Assembly: GCA_963712765.1 (NCBI GenBank)
Contig: CAVQIX010000002.1
Coordinates: 11,360-75,359, forward strand
DNA length: 64,000 nt
Origin: CAXMST01 sp963712765
Lineage (GTDB): Bacteria > Actinomycetota > Thermoleophilia > Solirubrobacterales > 70-9
Reading direction: 5' to 3'
Shown: in pieces, positions 58,138 through 64,000 of the stretch
How positions within the stretch are numbered: the first letter of the stretch is position 1
Layout of the letters: every line of letters starts with the position of its first letter
Position numbers and translations under genes: made by a program
Notes under the pieces: model-generated
Database searches by the model: none
What the model saw: only the letters and a program-made list of their open reading frames with translations
What the model was told of the DNA's origin: nothing

Positions 58138-59280
58138 TCAGTCCAGCGCCAACTGGATCGGGTCGCGCGGCGCAGCCGCGACGGCGTCCTCCTGCTCGGC
58201 CTCCACCGCTGCGGTCTCCGGCTCGTCGGGATGCTCGAGGTTGGAGATCCCAACGCCGAGCAGGCGGACCGGCGCGTCGCGTTCGAAGCCGTCGAAGATT
58301 GCCAGGGCGGTCGCGGCGATCAATTCGGGGTCGGTCGTGTGCTCCTGGAGGCTGCGGGCGCGGGTGAAGGTGCGGAAGGGGGTGAGCCGGATCTTCAGCG
58401 TGACGGTCCGCCCTTTGATCGACTGCTGGCCGAGGTGCTCGGCCACCTGACGTGCCATCCGCTCGATCGCCTCACGCATCACCGTGACATCGGTCTCGTC
58501 GGTGCCGAAGGTGCGCTCGCGGCTCTCGGACTTGCGTCGGTGGCCGGTGCTGAACTCGGCGCTCCCGTGGCCAGCGGCGCGGCGGGCGAGCGCGGGGCCG
58601 TGGTTGGGGCCGAGCGCAGCTTCGAGGACCTCGGCATCGGCGCCGGCCAGCTCGGCGACTGTGCGGATCCCAGCCCGCTCGAGTCGCCCGTCGGTCTTCG
58701 GCCCGACGCCGGGGATGATCCGCGCCGGCTTGCCGCCGACGACCTCTAGGAATCTCTCGCGCGGCAGCGCGCAGAGACCGTCTGGCTTGTCGAGATCGGA
58801 GGCGATCTTGGCGATCAACCGGTTCGGCCCAAGACCGATCGAGCAGGTAAGCCTGGTTCGCTCGGTGATTCGCAGCTTCACCTGGCGGGCCCGCGTCTTG
58901 GGTGCGGGGGAGTCGGAGAGGTCGATGTATGCCTCATCGAGGCCGAGCACGTCGATCCGGTCGCTGAACTCGCCCAGCACCCCCATCACGGCCTTCGAGC
59001 CGCGGCGGTAGAGGTCGTGGTCCCCCTGGAGTACCACCACCGGGGGGCAACGGCGCCGCGCGATCGAGATCGGGAGAGCCGAGTGGACCCCGTACCGACG
59101 CGCCTCATAGGAGGCCGCCGCGACGACGCCGCGGTTCCCCTTCGGCCCGACGACCACGGGAACACCACGCAGATCGGGCCGTCGCAACAGCTCGCAGGAG
59201 ACGAAGAACGCGTCCATGTCCACGTGAGCTATCACCCGCTCCCAGCGAGACGGGTCACCGTACAGGCGTTCGCTTGGCAT
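58138..59280 (-). CDS. dinB: DNA polymerase IV
   Basis: 380-residue Y-family polymerase. Metal-binding motifs VDMDAFFVSCELL and LDEAYIDLS; RLIAKIASDLDKPDG; helix-hairpin-helix IIPGVGPKT; and a little-finger domain (RTVTLKIRLTPFRTF). The C-terminus ends IQLALD, a beta-clamp-binding peptide. Lesion bypass and error-prone synthesis. ATG 59280 has TACGAT 8 nt upstream. No LexA box was seen next to that promoter. Confidence 0.93.
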   Translation of the reverse strand: MPSERLYGDPSRWERVIAHVDMDAFFVSCELLRRPDLRGVPVVVGPKGNRGVVAAASYEARRYGVHSALPISIARRRCPPVVVLQGDHDLYRRGSKAVMGVLGEFSDRIDVLGLDEAYIDLSDSPAPKTRARQVKLRITERTRLTCSIGLGPNRLIAKIASDLDKPDGLCALPRERFLEVVGGKPARIIPGVGPKTDGRLERAGIRTVAELAGADAEVLEAALGPNHGPALARRAAGHGSAEFSTGHRRKSESRERTFGTDETDVTVMREAIERMARQVAEHLGQQSIKGRTVTLKIRLTPFRTFTRARSLQEHTTDPELIAATALAIFDGFERDAPVRLLGVGISNLEHPDEPETAAVEAEQEDAVAAAPRDPIQLALD

Positions 59281-59288
59281 CAGGCCCG

Positions 59289-59294
59289 ATCGTA
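59289..59294 (-). promoter_or_regulatory. -10 hexamer of dinB
   Basis: TACGAT on minus, 8 nt before ATG 59280. The remaining ~250 bp up to the next gene hold no recognisable gene or RNA. Confidence 0.5.
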
Positions 59295-59542
59295 GGGCGT
59301 GGGGCGGACGCAGGCCCCTCGGAGGCAGGGCTCAGCAGGGGCCCGGAGTCGCCGCGATTCGGGGGCCCTCGCGCTCGATCAGACGCGCCAGCCGGGTCGC
59401 CGGCGCCATCGTAGACTCGAACAACCCCGTGCCTCGACGCTGACCGCGCCCGCGACCCGATGCGGCGGTCCACCCGGTCGGTCTGACGCCGCTGCGGAAG
59501 CATGCCCGGCCGCTCCGGGTTCGCCGCTGGGGGCAGCGGTGC

Positions 59543-59548
59543 TACGTT
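59543..59548 (+). promoter_or_regulatory. -10 hexamer of the 106-residue unknown gene
   Basis: TACGTT 6 nt before ATG 59555. Confidence 0.5.
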
Positions 59549-59554
59549 GAGAGC

Positions 59555-59875
59555 ATGGGCGCCGAGGCAAAGAATCTCGAGGCGATCTCGAAGGCGATCG
59601 ACCAGCACAACAGCAACTGCCCGTTCCCCGCGTCAGAGGTGCGGATGAACCCGTTCGAGATCGAGCGGCTCGGATGGGAGCAGATCCGCGGGCTGCCGCT
59701 GGTGGGTGATCCCGAGCTCGGCACCGGCCGCTTCAGGATCGTCTGCTCCGGTGAGGACAACGAGACCGAGCTGGAGGAGGTCGAGGCGATCGGCACCCCG
59801 GTCGAGGTAGGCGCCCCATCGGCGCCCGGCGGCCCCTGGGGCCCGGACGGCCCAGAGGGCCCGGACCGCAGCTAG
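59555..59875 (+). CDS. 106-residue protein of unknown function
   Basis: Supported by a -10 hexamer 6 nt before the ATG and by sequence with normal globular character: NLEAISKAIDQHNSNCPFPASEVRMNPFEIERLGW, then IRGLPLVGDPELGTGRFRIVCSG. It has no signal peptide or membrane helix. The last 25 residues are Gly/Pro-rich (GGPWGPDGPEGPD). The block FPASEVRMNPFEIERLGWEQ is the likely conserved core. Function not known. Confidence 0.72.
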   Translation: MGAEAKNLEAISKAIDQHNSNCPFPASEVRMNPFEIERLGWEQIRGLPLVGDPELGTGRFRIVCSGEDNETELEEVEAIGTPVEVGAPSAPGGPWGPDGPEGPDRS

Positions 59876-59880
59876 CTTCG

Positions 59881-60282
59881 ATGACTCCCTTCCCGGAAGA
59901 GGGGATGGCGATGACCCAGATCCTGGTCGTGGCCGACCTGGAGCGCTCCCGCGACTGGTACCGCGACGTGCTGGGCGCCGAGATCTACCGCGAGTACGGG
60001 GGAGACAGCGTCGTGCTCAGCTTCCTCGGCTCGTGGCTACTGCTCGTCGTGGGCGCCGGGCCGACCGACGACAAGCCGGGGGTGAGCATGGCCGCGCCGG
60101 CCGACCCGGACGTCGTCTCGCACTCGTTCACGATTCGCGTCCCGGACTGCCGTGCGTCTTACGACGTCCTCAAGGGCCGGGGGGCGGAGTTCCTGATGCC
60201 GCCGAACGACCGCGGCGCCGAGGTCCGCTGCTTCTTCCGCGATCCCGACGGCAACCTGTTCGAGATCAGCGAGGCCCGCTGA
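59881..60282 (+). CDS. VOC/glyoxalase-superfamily protein
   Basis: 133 residues with the paired beta-alpha-beta-beta-beta fold: TQILVVADLERSRDWYRDVLGAEI in the first half and SFTIRVPDCRASYDVLKGRGAEFLMPP...FFRDPDGNLFEISE in the second. Glu in LFEI is the typical metal-ligand position. Could be a lyase, dioxygenase or binding protein. ATG 59881 is 5 bp after the previous stop; ATG 59905, behind GAAGAGG, is an alternative start. Confidence 0.85.
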   Translation: MTPFPEEGMAMTQILVVADLERSRDWYRDVLGAEIYREYGGDSVVLSFLGSWLLLVVGAGPTDDKPGVSMAAPADPDVVSHSFTIRVPDCRASYDVLKGRGAEFLMPPNDRGAEVRCFFRDPDGNLFEISEAR

Positions 60283-60306
60283 ATCCGCACCGGGGCCTGC
60301 CGCGGC

Positions 60307-61047
60307 TCAGATGCCGTTGAGGAAGTCCAGCCCGAGCCAGTCGACGAAGTCCTGGGCCCAGATGTTGAACTGGCGGATCTCCCCGGTGAAGACCAGCACG
60401 CCCATGATGATCAGGAAGACCCCCCCGATCGCCATCACCCAGGCGTAGTGGCGCTTGACTGCGTCGAACGCCGTGGTCATCCGCGTGAACGCGATCGCCG
60501 TGAGCAGGAACGGGATCGCGAGGCCGAGCGAGTAGACCGCGAGGGTGATGCCGCCCTCCCAGACGGACCCACCCGTTGCCGCCAGCCCGAGGATCGCGGT
60601 CAGGGTGGGACCGACGCAGGGCGTCCAGGCGATCGCGAAAGCGGCTCCGGCGACGAGTGGCCCTCCGCTCCCGGCACGCTCCATCAAGGCATCGATGCGC
60701 CACTCGGAGTTCAGCTTGGTGATGAACAGGCTCGCGACGAAGAAGATCCCCATCGCGATGATCAGCAGGCCGGCGATCTTGTTGAGCGTCGCGAGGTTGG
60801 TCCTCAATGCCTGCGAGATCCCGGTGGCCGAGAGGCCCAGAATGATGAAGATCGTCGAGAAGCTCGCGATGAAGATCAGCGATGGCGGAATCACCGTTCG
60901 CCAGTCCGACTTCTCGATGTCGCCCGCGGCGACCCCGGTGACCGCCGACAGGTAGCCGGGGACCAACGGCAGGACGCAGGGGGAGAGAAAGCTGATCGCG
61001 CCGGCAAACAGCGCGGTTAGCAATCCGACTCCGCCGATCTCGAGCAT
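60307..61047 (-). CDS. ccdA: CcdA/DsbD-family thiol-disulfide transmembrane protein
   Basis: 246 residues, six or seven hydrophobic helices. Redox cysteines Cys24 in SFLSPCVLPLVPGY and Cys144 in AIAWTPCVGPTL, both in Pro-kinked helices as the mechanism requires. It carries electrons from cytosolic thioredoxin to outside acceptors, here presumably the TlpA-like lipoprotein of the preceding gene. 36 bp separate the two genes. Confidence 0.92.
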   Translation of the reverse strand: MLEIGGVGLLTALFAGAISFLSPCVLPLVPGYLSAVTGVAAGDIEKSDWRTVIPPSLIFIASFSTIFIILGLSATGISQALRTNLATLNKIAGLLIIAMGIFFVASLFITKLNSEWRIDALMERAGSGGPLVAGAAFAIAWTPCVGPTLTAILGLAATGGSVWEGGITLAVYSLGLAIPFLLTAIAFTRMTTAFDAVKRHYAWVMAIGGVFLIIMGVLVFTGEIRQFNIWAQDFVDWLGLDFLNGI

Positions 61048-61083
61048 CTCAGCCGATCATTCTTCTGCCTACCGAGGCTTTCA

Positions 61084-61686
61084 TCAACTCCGCAGGTGAC
61101 GCTCGATGTCCTGCTCGAGATCCTGCCGCGAGGCATATGAGCCCTGGAAGACGTTGACGATCTCGCCCTTCTCGTCGATGAAGACCGTGGTCGGAGAGAC
61201 GACTCCGCCGCCGAGCGAGGCGATCTGGCTCGCCGAAGGATCGAAGACGCTGGGGTAGGGCACCGGGCTCTCGGCGAGGAACTGCTCGGCTGCCTCGCGG
61301 CTGTCCTGCATGTCGATGCCGAGGAACGCGATCTCGCCGGCGTTGGCTTCGGCCGAGTCGGCGAAGTAGGGGAACTCGGCGCGGCATGGATCGCACCACG
61401 ACGCCCACTGGTTGACGACCACAGGGTGGCCCTCGAGCTCGTCGAGCTTGCTCTGCAGCTCGCCCTCATCGAGGATCACGTTGGCCTGGGCGCGGTTCGC
61501 GGCCAGCGCCTTCGGAACTCCCTTTTCCTTCGGCGGGGCTGCGGAGGTCTCGTTTCCGGGCGTCGAGGCGGCGGGCTCGCCCGAGCCGCCGCCTCCGTCG
61601 TCGGAGCCGCATCCGGCCGCGATCAGGGTCGCCGCAGCCAGCGCGAGGGCCCTGATCGTCTTCTTCGAAGTTCTGGAAGGTCTCAT
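61084..61686 (-). CDS. TlpA/ResA-like thioredoxin-fold lipoprotein
   Basis: 200 residues. Lipobox IAAGC (Cys26), acidic/Gly linker, then a redoxin domain: VVVNQWASWCDPCRAEFPYF with active-site Cys98/Cys101 (WCDPC), FLGIDMQDSREAA, cis-Pro in VVSPTTVFIDEKGEIV. It reduces disulfides on exported proteins or apocytochrome c and would be re-reduced by CcdA encoded next. No cytochrome c assembly genes (resB/ccsA) are in the window. Confidence 0.9.
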   Translation of the reverse strand: MRPSRTSKKTIRALALAAATLIAAGCGSDDGGGGSGEPAASTPGNETSAAPPKEKGVPKALAANRAQANVILDEGELQSKLDELEGHPVVVNQWASWCDPCRAEFPYFADSAEANAGEIAFLGIDMQDSREAAEQFLAESPVPYPSVFDPSASQIASLGGGVVSPTTVFIDEKGEIVNVFQGSYASRQDLEQDIERHLRS

Positions 61687-61819
61687 CTCGCTCCTGCTCG
61701 GGGTCTTGGGGCGGCCGGAATCGCAGCCTGAGGGTCCGCGGTCCCGCGTGCTCGTTAGCTTCGACCCGCGATTCGTGGATTGGTTGCAGGATCGCTGATC
61801 GGCACCGCGACCGGCGATC

Positions 61820-62569
61820 TCAGGTGAGTGCGACGGCGAGGCGACGGCGATGCTGTCGCGCCAGGTCGCTCTCGGGGCCGAGCTCGGTGAAGATCGCGAC
61901 CATCACCTGACGCAGCTGGTCACGAGCGTCCTGGTCGGGCTCTTCGACGACGATCTGCTGCAGGGCCTCGAGAGCCTGCTCGTGGCGTCCGGCGTCCCAG
62001 TCCGCAAAGGCCTCGGCCAGCCTCACGTCGGGTTCCCCTTCGGCCAGCGCGGCCCGGGCCAGCAACCCGGCGGCGGTGAAGTCGCCCTCGAAGCCGCCGA
62101 GCACCTCGACCGCCTCCTCGGAGTCACCGCGGGCAAGGAGAATTCGGCCCAGCGCTGCCGCCGCCCGGGCCTGGGTGGGATCGATCTCGAGGGCGCGACG
62201 CAGATCGGCCTCGTCCTCGGAGCTCGCCAGCCGGTCGGCCTCCGAGGGCACCAGCCCGTTGAAGAACGCCGCCACCTGGGCGGGGGGGATCGCACCGGTG
62301 AACTCCTCGACCACCTTGCCATCCTTGAAGGCCTTGACCGCCGGGATGCCCTGGACGCCGAAACGCTGGGCTAGCCCCTGGTTGGAGTCGACGTCCACCT
62401 TGGCGAGGTCCACGTCGGACCCTCGCTTGCCCGCCTCGGCCTCGAGCGCGGGGCCGAGCTGACGGCAGGGGCCGCACCACTCGGCCCAGAAGTCGACGAC
62501 CACCGGCACCTCGTGGGAGCGCTGCAGGACCGCCGTTTCGAACTGGGCTTCGCTGACGTCGTGAATCAT
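61820..62569 (-). CDS. Thioredoxin-TPR fusion (CnoX/YbbN-like)
   Basis: 249 residues. An N-terminal thioredoxin with VVVDFWAEWCGPCRQL (Cys32, Cys35) and cis-Pro in VQGIPAVKAF. From ~125 on, TPR-like helices (ARAAAALGRILLARGDSEEAVEVL, then a second set ending EPDQDARDQLRQVM). E. coli CnoX of this design is a redox chaperone that hands clients to GroEL; it keeps SxxC rather than the CGPC seen here, so this one may be a true reductase. TAAGCT lies 9 nt before ATG. Confidence 0.88.
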   Translation of the reverse strand: MIHDVSEAQFETAVLQRSHEVPVVVDFWAEWCGPCRQLGPALEAEAGKRGSDVDLAKVDVDSNQGLAQRFGVQGIPAVKAFKDGKVVEEFTGAIPPAQVAAFFNGLVPSEADRLASSEDEADLRRALEIDPTQARAAAALGRILLARGDSEEAVEVLGGFEGDFTAAGLLARAALAEGEPDVRLAEAFADWDAGRHEQALEALQQIVVEEPDQDARDQLRQVMVAIFTELGPESDLARQHRRRLAVALT

Positions 62570-62578
62570 GCCTTTGCA

Positions 62579-62584
62579 AGCTTA
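62579..62584 (-). promoter_or_regulatory. -10 hexamer of the thioredoxin-TPR gene
   Basis: TAAGCT on minus, 9 nt before ATG 62569. Confidence 0.5.
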
Positions 62585-62644
62585 GACGCAGTCCCACACG
62601 GGTCCGCCTCACGTTCCCGCCTCGCGAGCGAGCCGGAGGCCGAC

Positions 62645-62650
62645 TAAATT
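62645..62650 (+). promoter_or_regulatory. -10 hexamer of the YqgE gene
   Basis: TAAATT 7 nt before ATG 62658; it selects this ATG over the in-frame TTG at 62649. Confidence 0.5.
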
Positions 62651-62657
62651 GCAGGCG

Positions 62658-63200
62658 ATGGATCAACTGCGCGGCAAGCTCCTGATCGCGTCGCCGGCTC
62701 TCGGCGATCCGAACTTCGAGCGCAGCGTGGTCCTGATAACCGAGCATGGGGAGGACGGCGCGATGGGCATCGTCCTCAACCAGCCGTCGGAGTCGGAGGT
62801 CGCTGCGATCGCCCCGGAGCTGGAGACGATCGCGGGCGCCGAGCCGATCTTCGTCGGAGGCCCGGTCCAGCCCGAGGCACTCGTGGTGCTCGGCGAGTTC
62901 AGCGATCCCGACAAAGCCGCCTGGATCGTCGTCGCCGACGTCGGTCTCGTCTCCGCCCAGGCCGAGCTCGAGGAGCTGCCCGAGGCGATCCGGCGCGGCC
63001 GCGTCTACGCGGGCTTCTCCGGCTGGGGGCCGGGGCAGCTGGAGGACGAGCTCGGGGAGGAGGCGTGGATCGTCGAGTCGCCGCTGCCGACCGAGCTCTT
63101 CCCCGAGGATCCCGAATCGCTCTGGAGCGACGTGCTCGCCAGGATGGGCGGCGAGTACGCGCTGGTCGCCCGCATGCCGGCCGACCCGAGCCTCAACTGA
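62658..63200 (+). CDS. YqgE/AlgH family protein (UPF0301)
   Basis: 180 residues. Family blocks LRGKLLIASPALGDPNFERSVVLITEH, GAMGIVLNQP, IFVGGPVQPEALVVL, FSGWGPGQLEDEL and AWIVESP are in order. Often annotated as a putative transcriptional regulator, but biochemical function is not established. Monocistronic, short leaderless promoter. Confidence 0.9.
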   Translation: MDQLRGKLLIASPALGDPNFERSVVLITEHGEDGAMGIVLNQPSESEVAAIAPELETIAGAEPIFVGGPVQPEALVVLGEFSDPDKAAWIVVADVGLVSAQAELEELPEAIRRGRVYAGFSGWGPGQLEDELGEEAWIVESPLPTELFPEDPESLWSDVLARMGGEYALVARMPADPSLN

Positions 63201-63369
63201 GCGTCGCCACGCCACGCGCCGACGGTCGTCTCAGCCCGCGACAGCGCTCCAAGATCAGTAGTGCCCCGAATCGGGAGATTGTCGCTGACGATGTCCGCCG
63301 CCGTTTTCCGTATCGTCCCGTCTGGCCCAACCAGGGCACCTTGCAACCAGCTCAGGAGGGAATCGACCC

Positions 63370-63996
63370 ATGGAGCAGTACCCGATCAGGTTTTCCGCCG
63401 GATACCCCGAACGCGATCTGGACCGCTTGACCAGCTTCTTTCGGATCTTCACCGTTATCCCGATTGCGATCGTGCTGGGCACTATCGTCGGCTTCACGGC
63501 CGGTGGCGATGCGGACAGCTCGGCCACAGTTGTGGTCGGGGGCTTGGGCGGCGTGCTGTTTCTGCCGCCTCTGCTGATGATCCTGTTCCGTGAGAAGTAC
63601 CCACGCTGGTGGTTCGATTGGAATCTCAACCTGCTCCGGTTCGGAAACCGAATCGCCGTCTACTTCCTGCTGATGACCGACACCTACCCTTCCACGGACG
63701 AAGAGCAGGACGTCCACCTCGAGCTCCCCTATCCGAGCGTTGCCGAGGACCTGAACCGGGGGATGCCGCTTGTCAAGTGGTTGCTGGTGATCCCGCACTA
63801 CATCGTGCTCTTCTTCCTCAACATCGGCGTCCTGTTCGCGGTACTCGGGGCCTGGTTCGCGATCCTGTTCACGGGCCGCTACCCGCGCGGTCTGTTCGAC
63901 TACGTCGAGGGGGTCGTACGCTGGCACAACCGCGTGATCGGATACGCGTTCGCGCTGGTCACCGACAAGTACCCGCCCTTCCGCCTTCGGGACTGA
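63370..63996 (+). CDS. DUF4389 membrane protein
   Basis: 208 residues. Four hydrophobic segments (IFTVIPIAIVLGTIVGF, GGVLFLPPLLMILF, YIVLFFLNIGVLFAVLGAWFAI and a shorter one) with YPERDLDRLTSFFRI, FREKYPRWWFDWNLNLLRFGNRIAVYFLLMTDTYPS and the repeat GRYPRGLFDYVEGVVRWHNRVIGYAFALVTDKYPPF, the duplicated DUF4389 pattern. AGGAGGG ribosome-binding site 9 nt before ATG. Function unknown; the window ends just after its stop. Confidence 0.88.
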   Translation: MEQYPIRFSAGYPERDLDRLTSFFRIFTVIPIAIVLGTIVGFTAGGDADSSATVVVGGLGGVLFLPPLLMILFREKYPRWWFDWNLNLLRFGNRIAVYFLLMTDTYPSTDEEQDVHLELPYPSVAEDLNRGMPLVKWLLVIPHYIVLFFLNIGVLFAVLGAWFAILFTGRYPRGLFDYVEGVVRWHNRVIGYAFALVTDKYPPFRLRD

Positions 63997-64000
63997 GGCC

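Noticed and set aside
59281..59542. Open frames on both strands between dinB and the 106-residue gene
   Set aside because: Arg/Ala/Pro-rich translations without start signals or family motifs; no tRNA or structured RNA recognised either.

Overview
High-GC, densely packed bacterial chromosome segment, read as a basal (probably thermoleophilian or rubrobacterial) actinobacterium. The grounds are a SepF-type division cluster, a GarA-like FHA protein next to a MerR regulator, a single-motif RsiG-like protein of the kind known from deep-branching Actinobacteria, MurA with Asp in place of the catalytic Cys, and GC-adapted TANNNT -10 boxes just upstream of start codons. No rRNA, tRNA, CRISPR array, insertion sequence or prophage was seen. 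About 69 protein genes are supported, and almost all look like vertically inherited core genes.

Layout. 1-5.9 kb: end of a small SnoaL-like gene, then branched-chain amino acid ABC uptake (livJ on +, livHMGF on -, convergent). 6-10 kb: an atypical isocitrate/isopropylmalate-type dehydrogenase, a tandem zinc-finger protein lying antisense inside the 3' end of a methyltransferase gene, an alpha/beta hydrolase and an HD protein. 10-18.6 kb: murA, then a histidine operon (hisZ-G-D-B, a secreted glycoside hydrolase, hisH-A, a 94-residue unknown, hisF). 18.7-25.7 kb: a membrane-anchored PQQ propeller, a CCA-adding-like enzyme, and the pgeF-yggS-sepF-proC-yggT-lspA-rluD cluster. 25.8-42 kb: rpsB-tsf-pyrH-frr-uppS-cdsA-dxr-rseP-ispG-proS (translation, undecaprenyl phosphate, phospholipid and MEP isoprenoid synthesis), with an acyl-CoA synthetase, an M15-like peptidase, a GNAT, an FKBP lipoprotein and a saccharopine-dehydrogenase-like reductase interspersed. 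41.7-46 kb: a signalling cluster of CDP-alcohol phosphotransferase, RsiG-like protein, zinc-ribbon/FHA (GarA-like), MerR and SRPBCC, then an FAD oxidase broken by a one-base frameshift. 46-64 kb: a membrane-tethered HTH/RskA-like regulator, MMPL transporter, hotdog thioesterase, nadE, secreted metalloprotease, molybdopterin oxidoreductase, ion channel, YdjC-like deacetylase, an RlpA-like cell-wall protein under a CRP-type operator and a c-di-AMP riboswitch, dinB, a CcdA/TlpA/thioredoxin-TPR redox set, YqgE and a DUF4389 membrane protein.

Regulation. The most unifying pattern is that about 19 transcription units carry a TANNNT hexamer 6-9 nt before their start codon, which predicts leaderless mRNAs. 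At murA/HD two such hexamers overlap on opposite strands. Genes with long leaders are exceptions: sepF, rpsB (structured leader), rsiG (canonical sigma-70-type promoter) and rlpA. Three nucleotide second messengers can be inferred from this sequence alone: c-di-GMP (RsiG-like motif), cAMP (TGTGA-N6-TCACA) and c-di-AMP (ydaO-type riboswitch). All start codons, promoters and regulatory readings come from inspection by eye.
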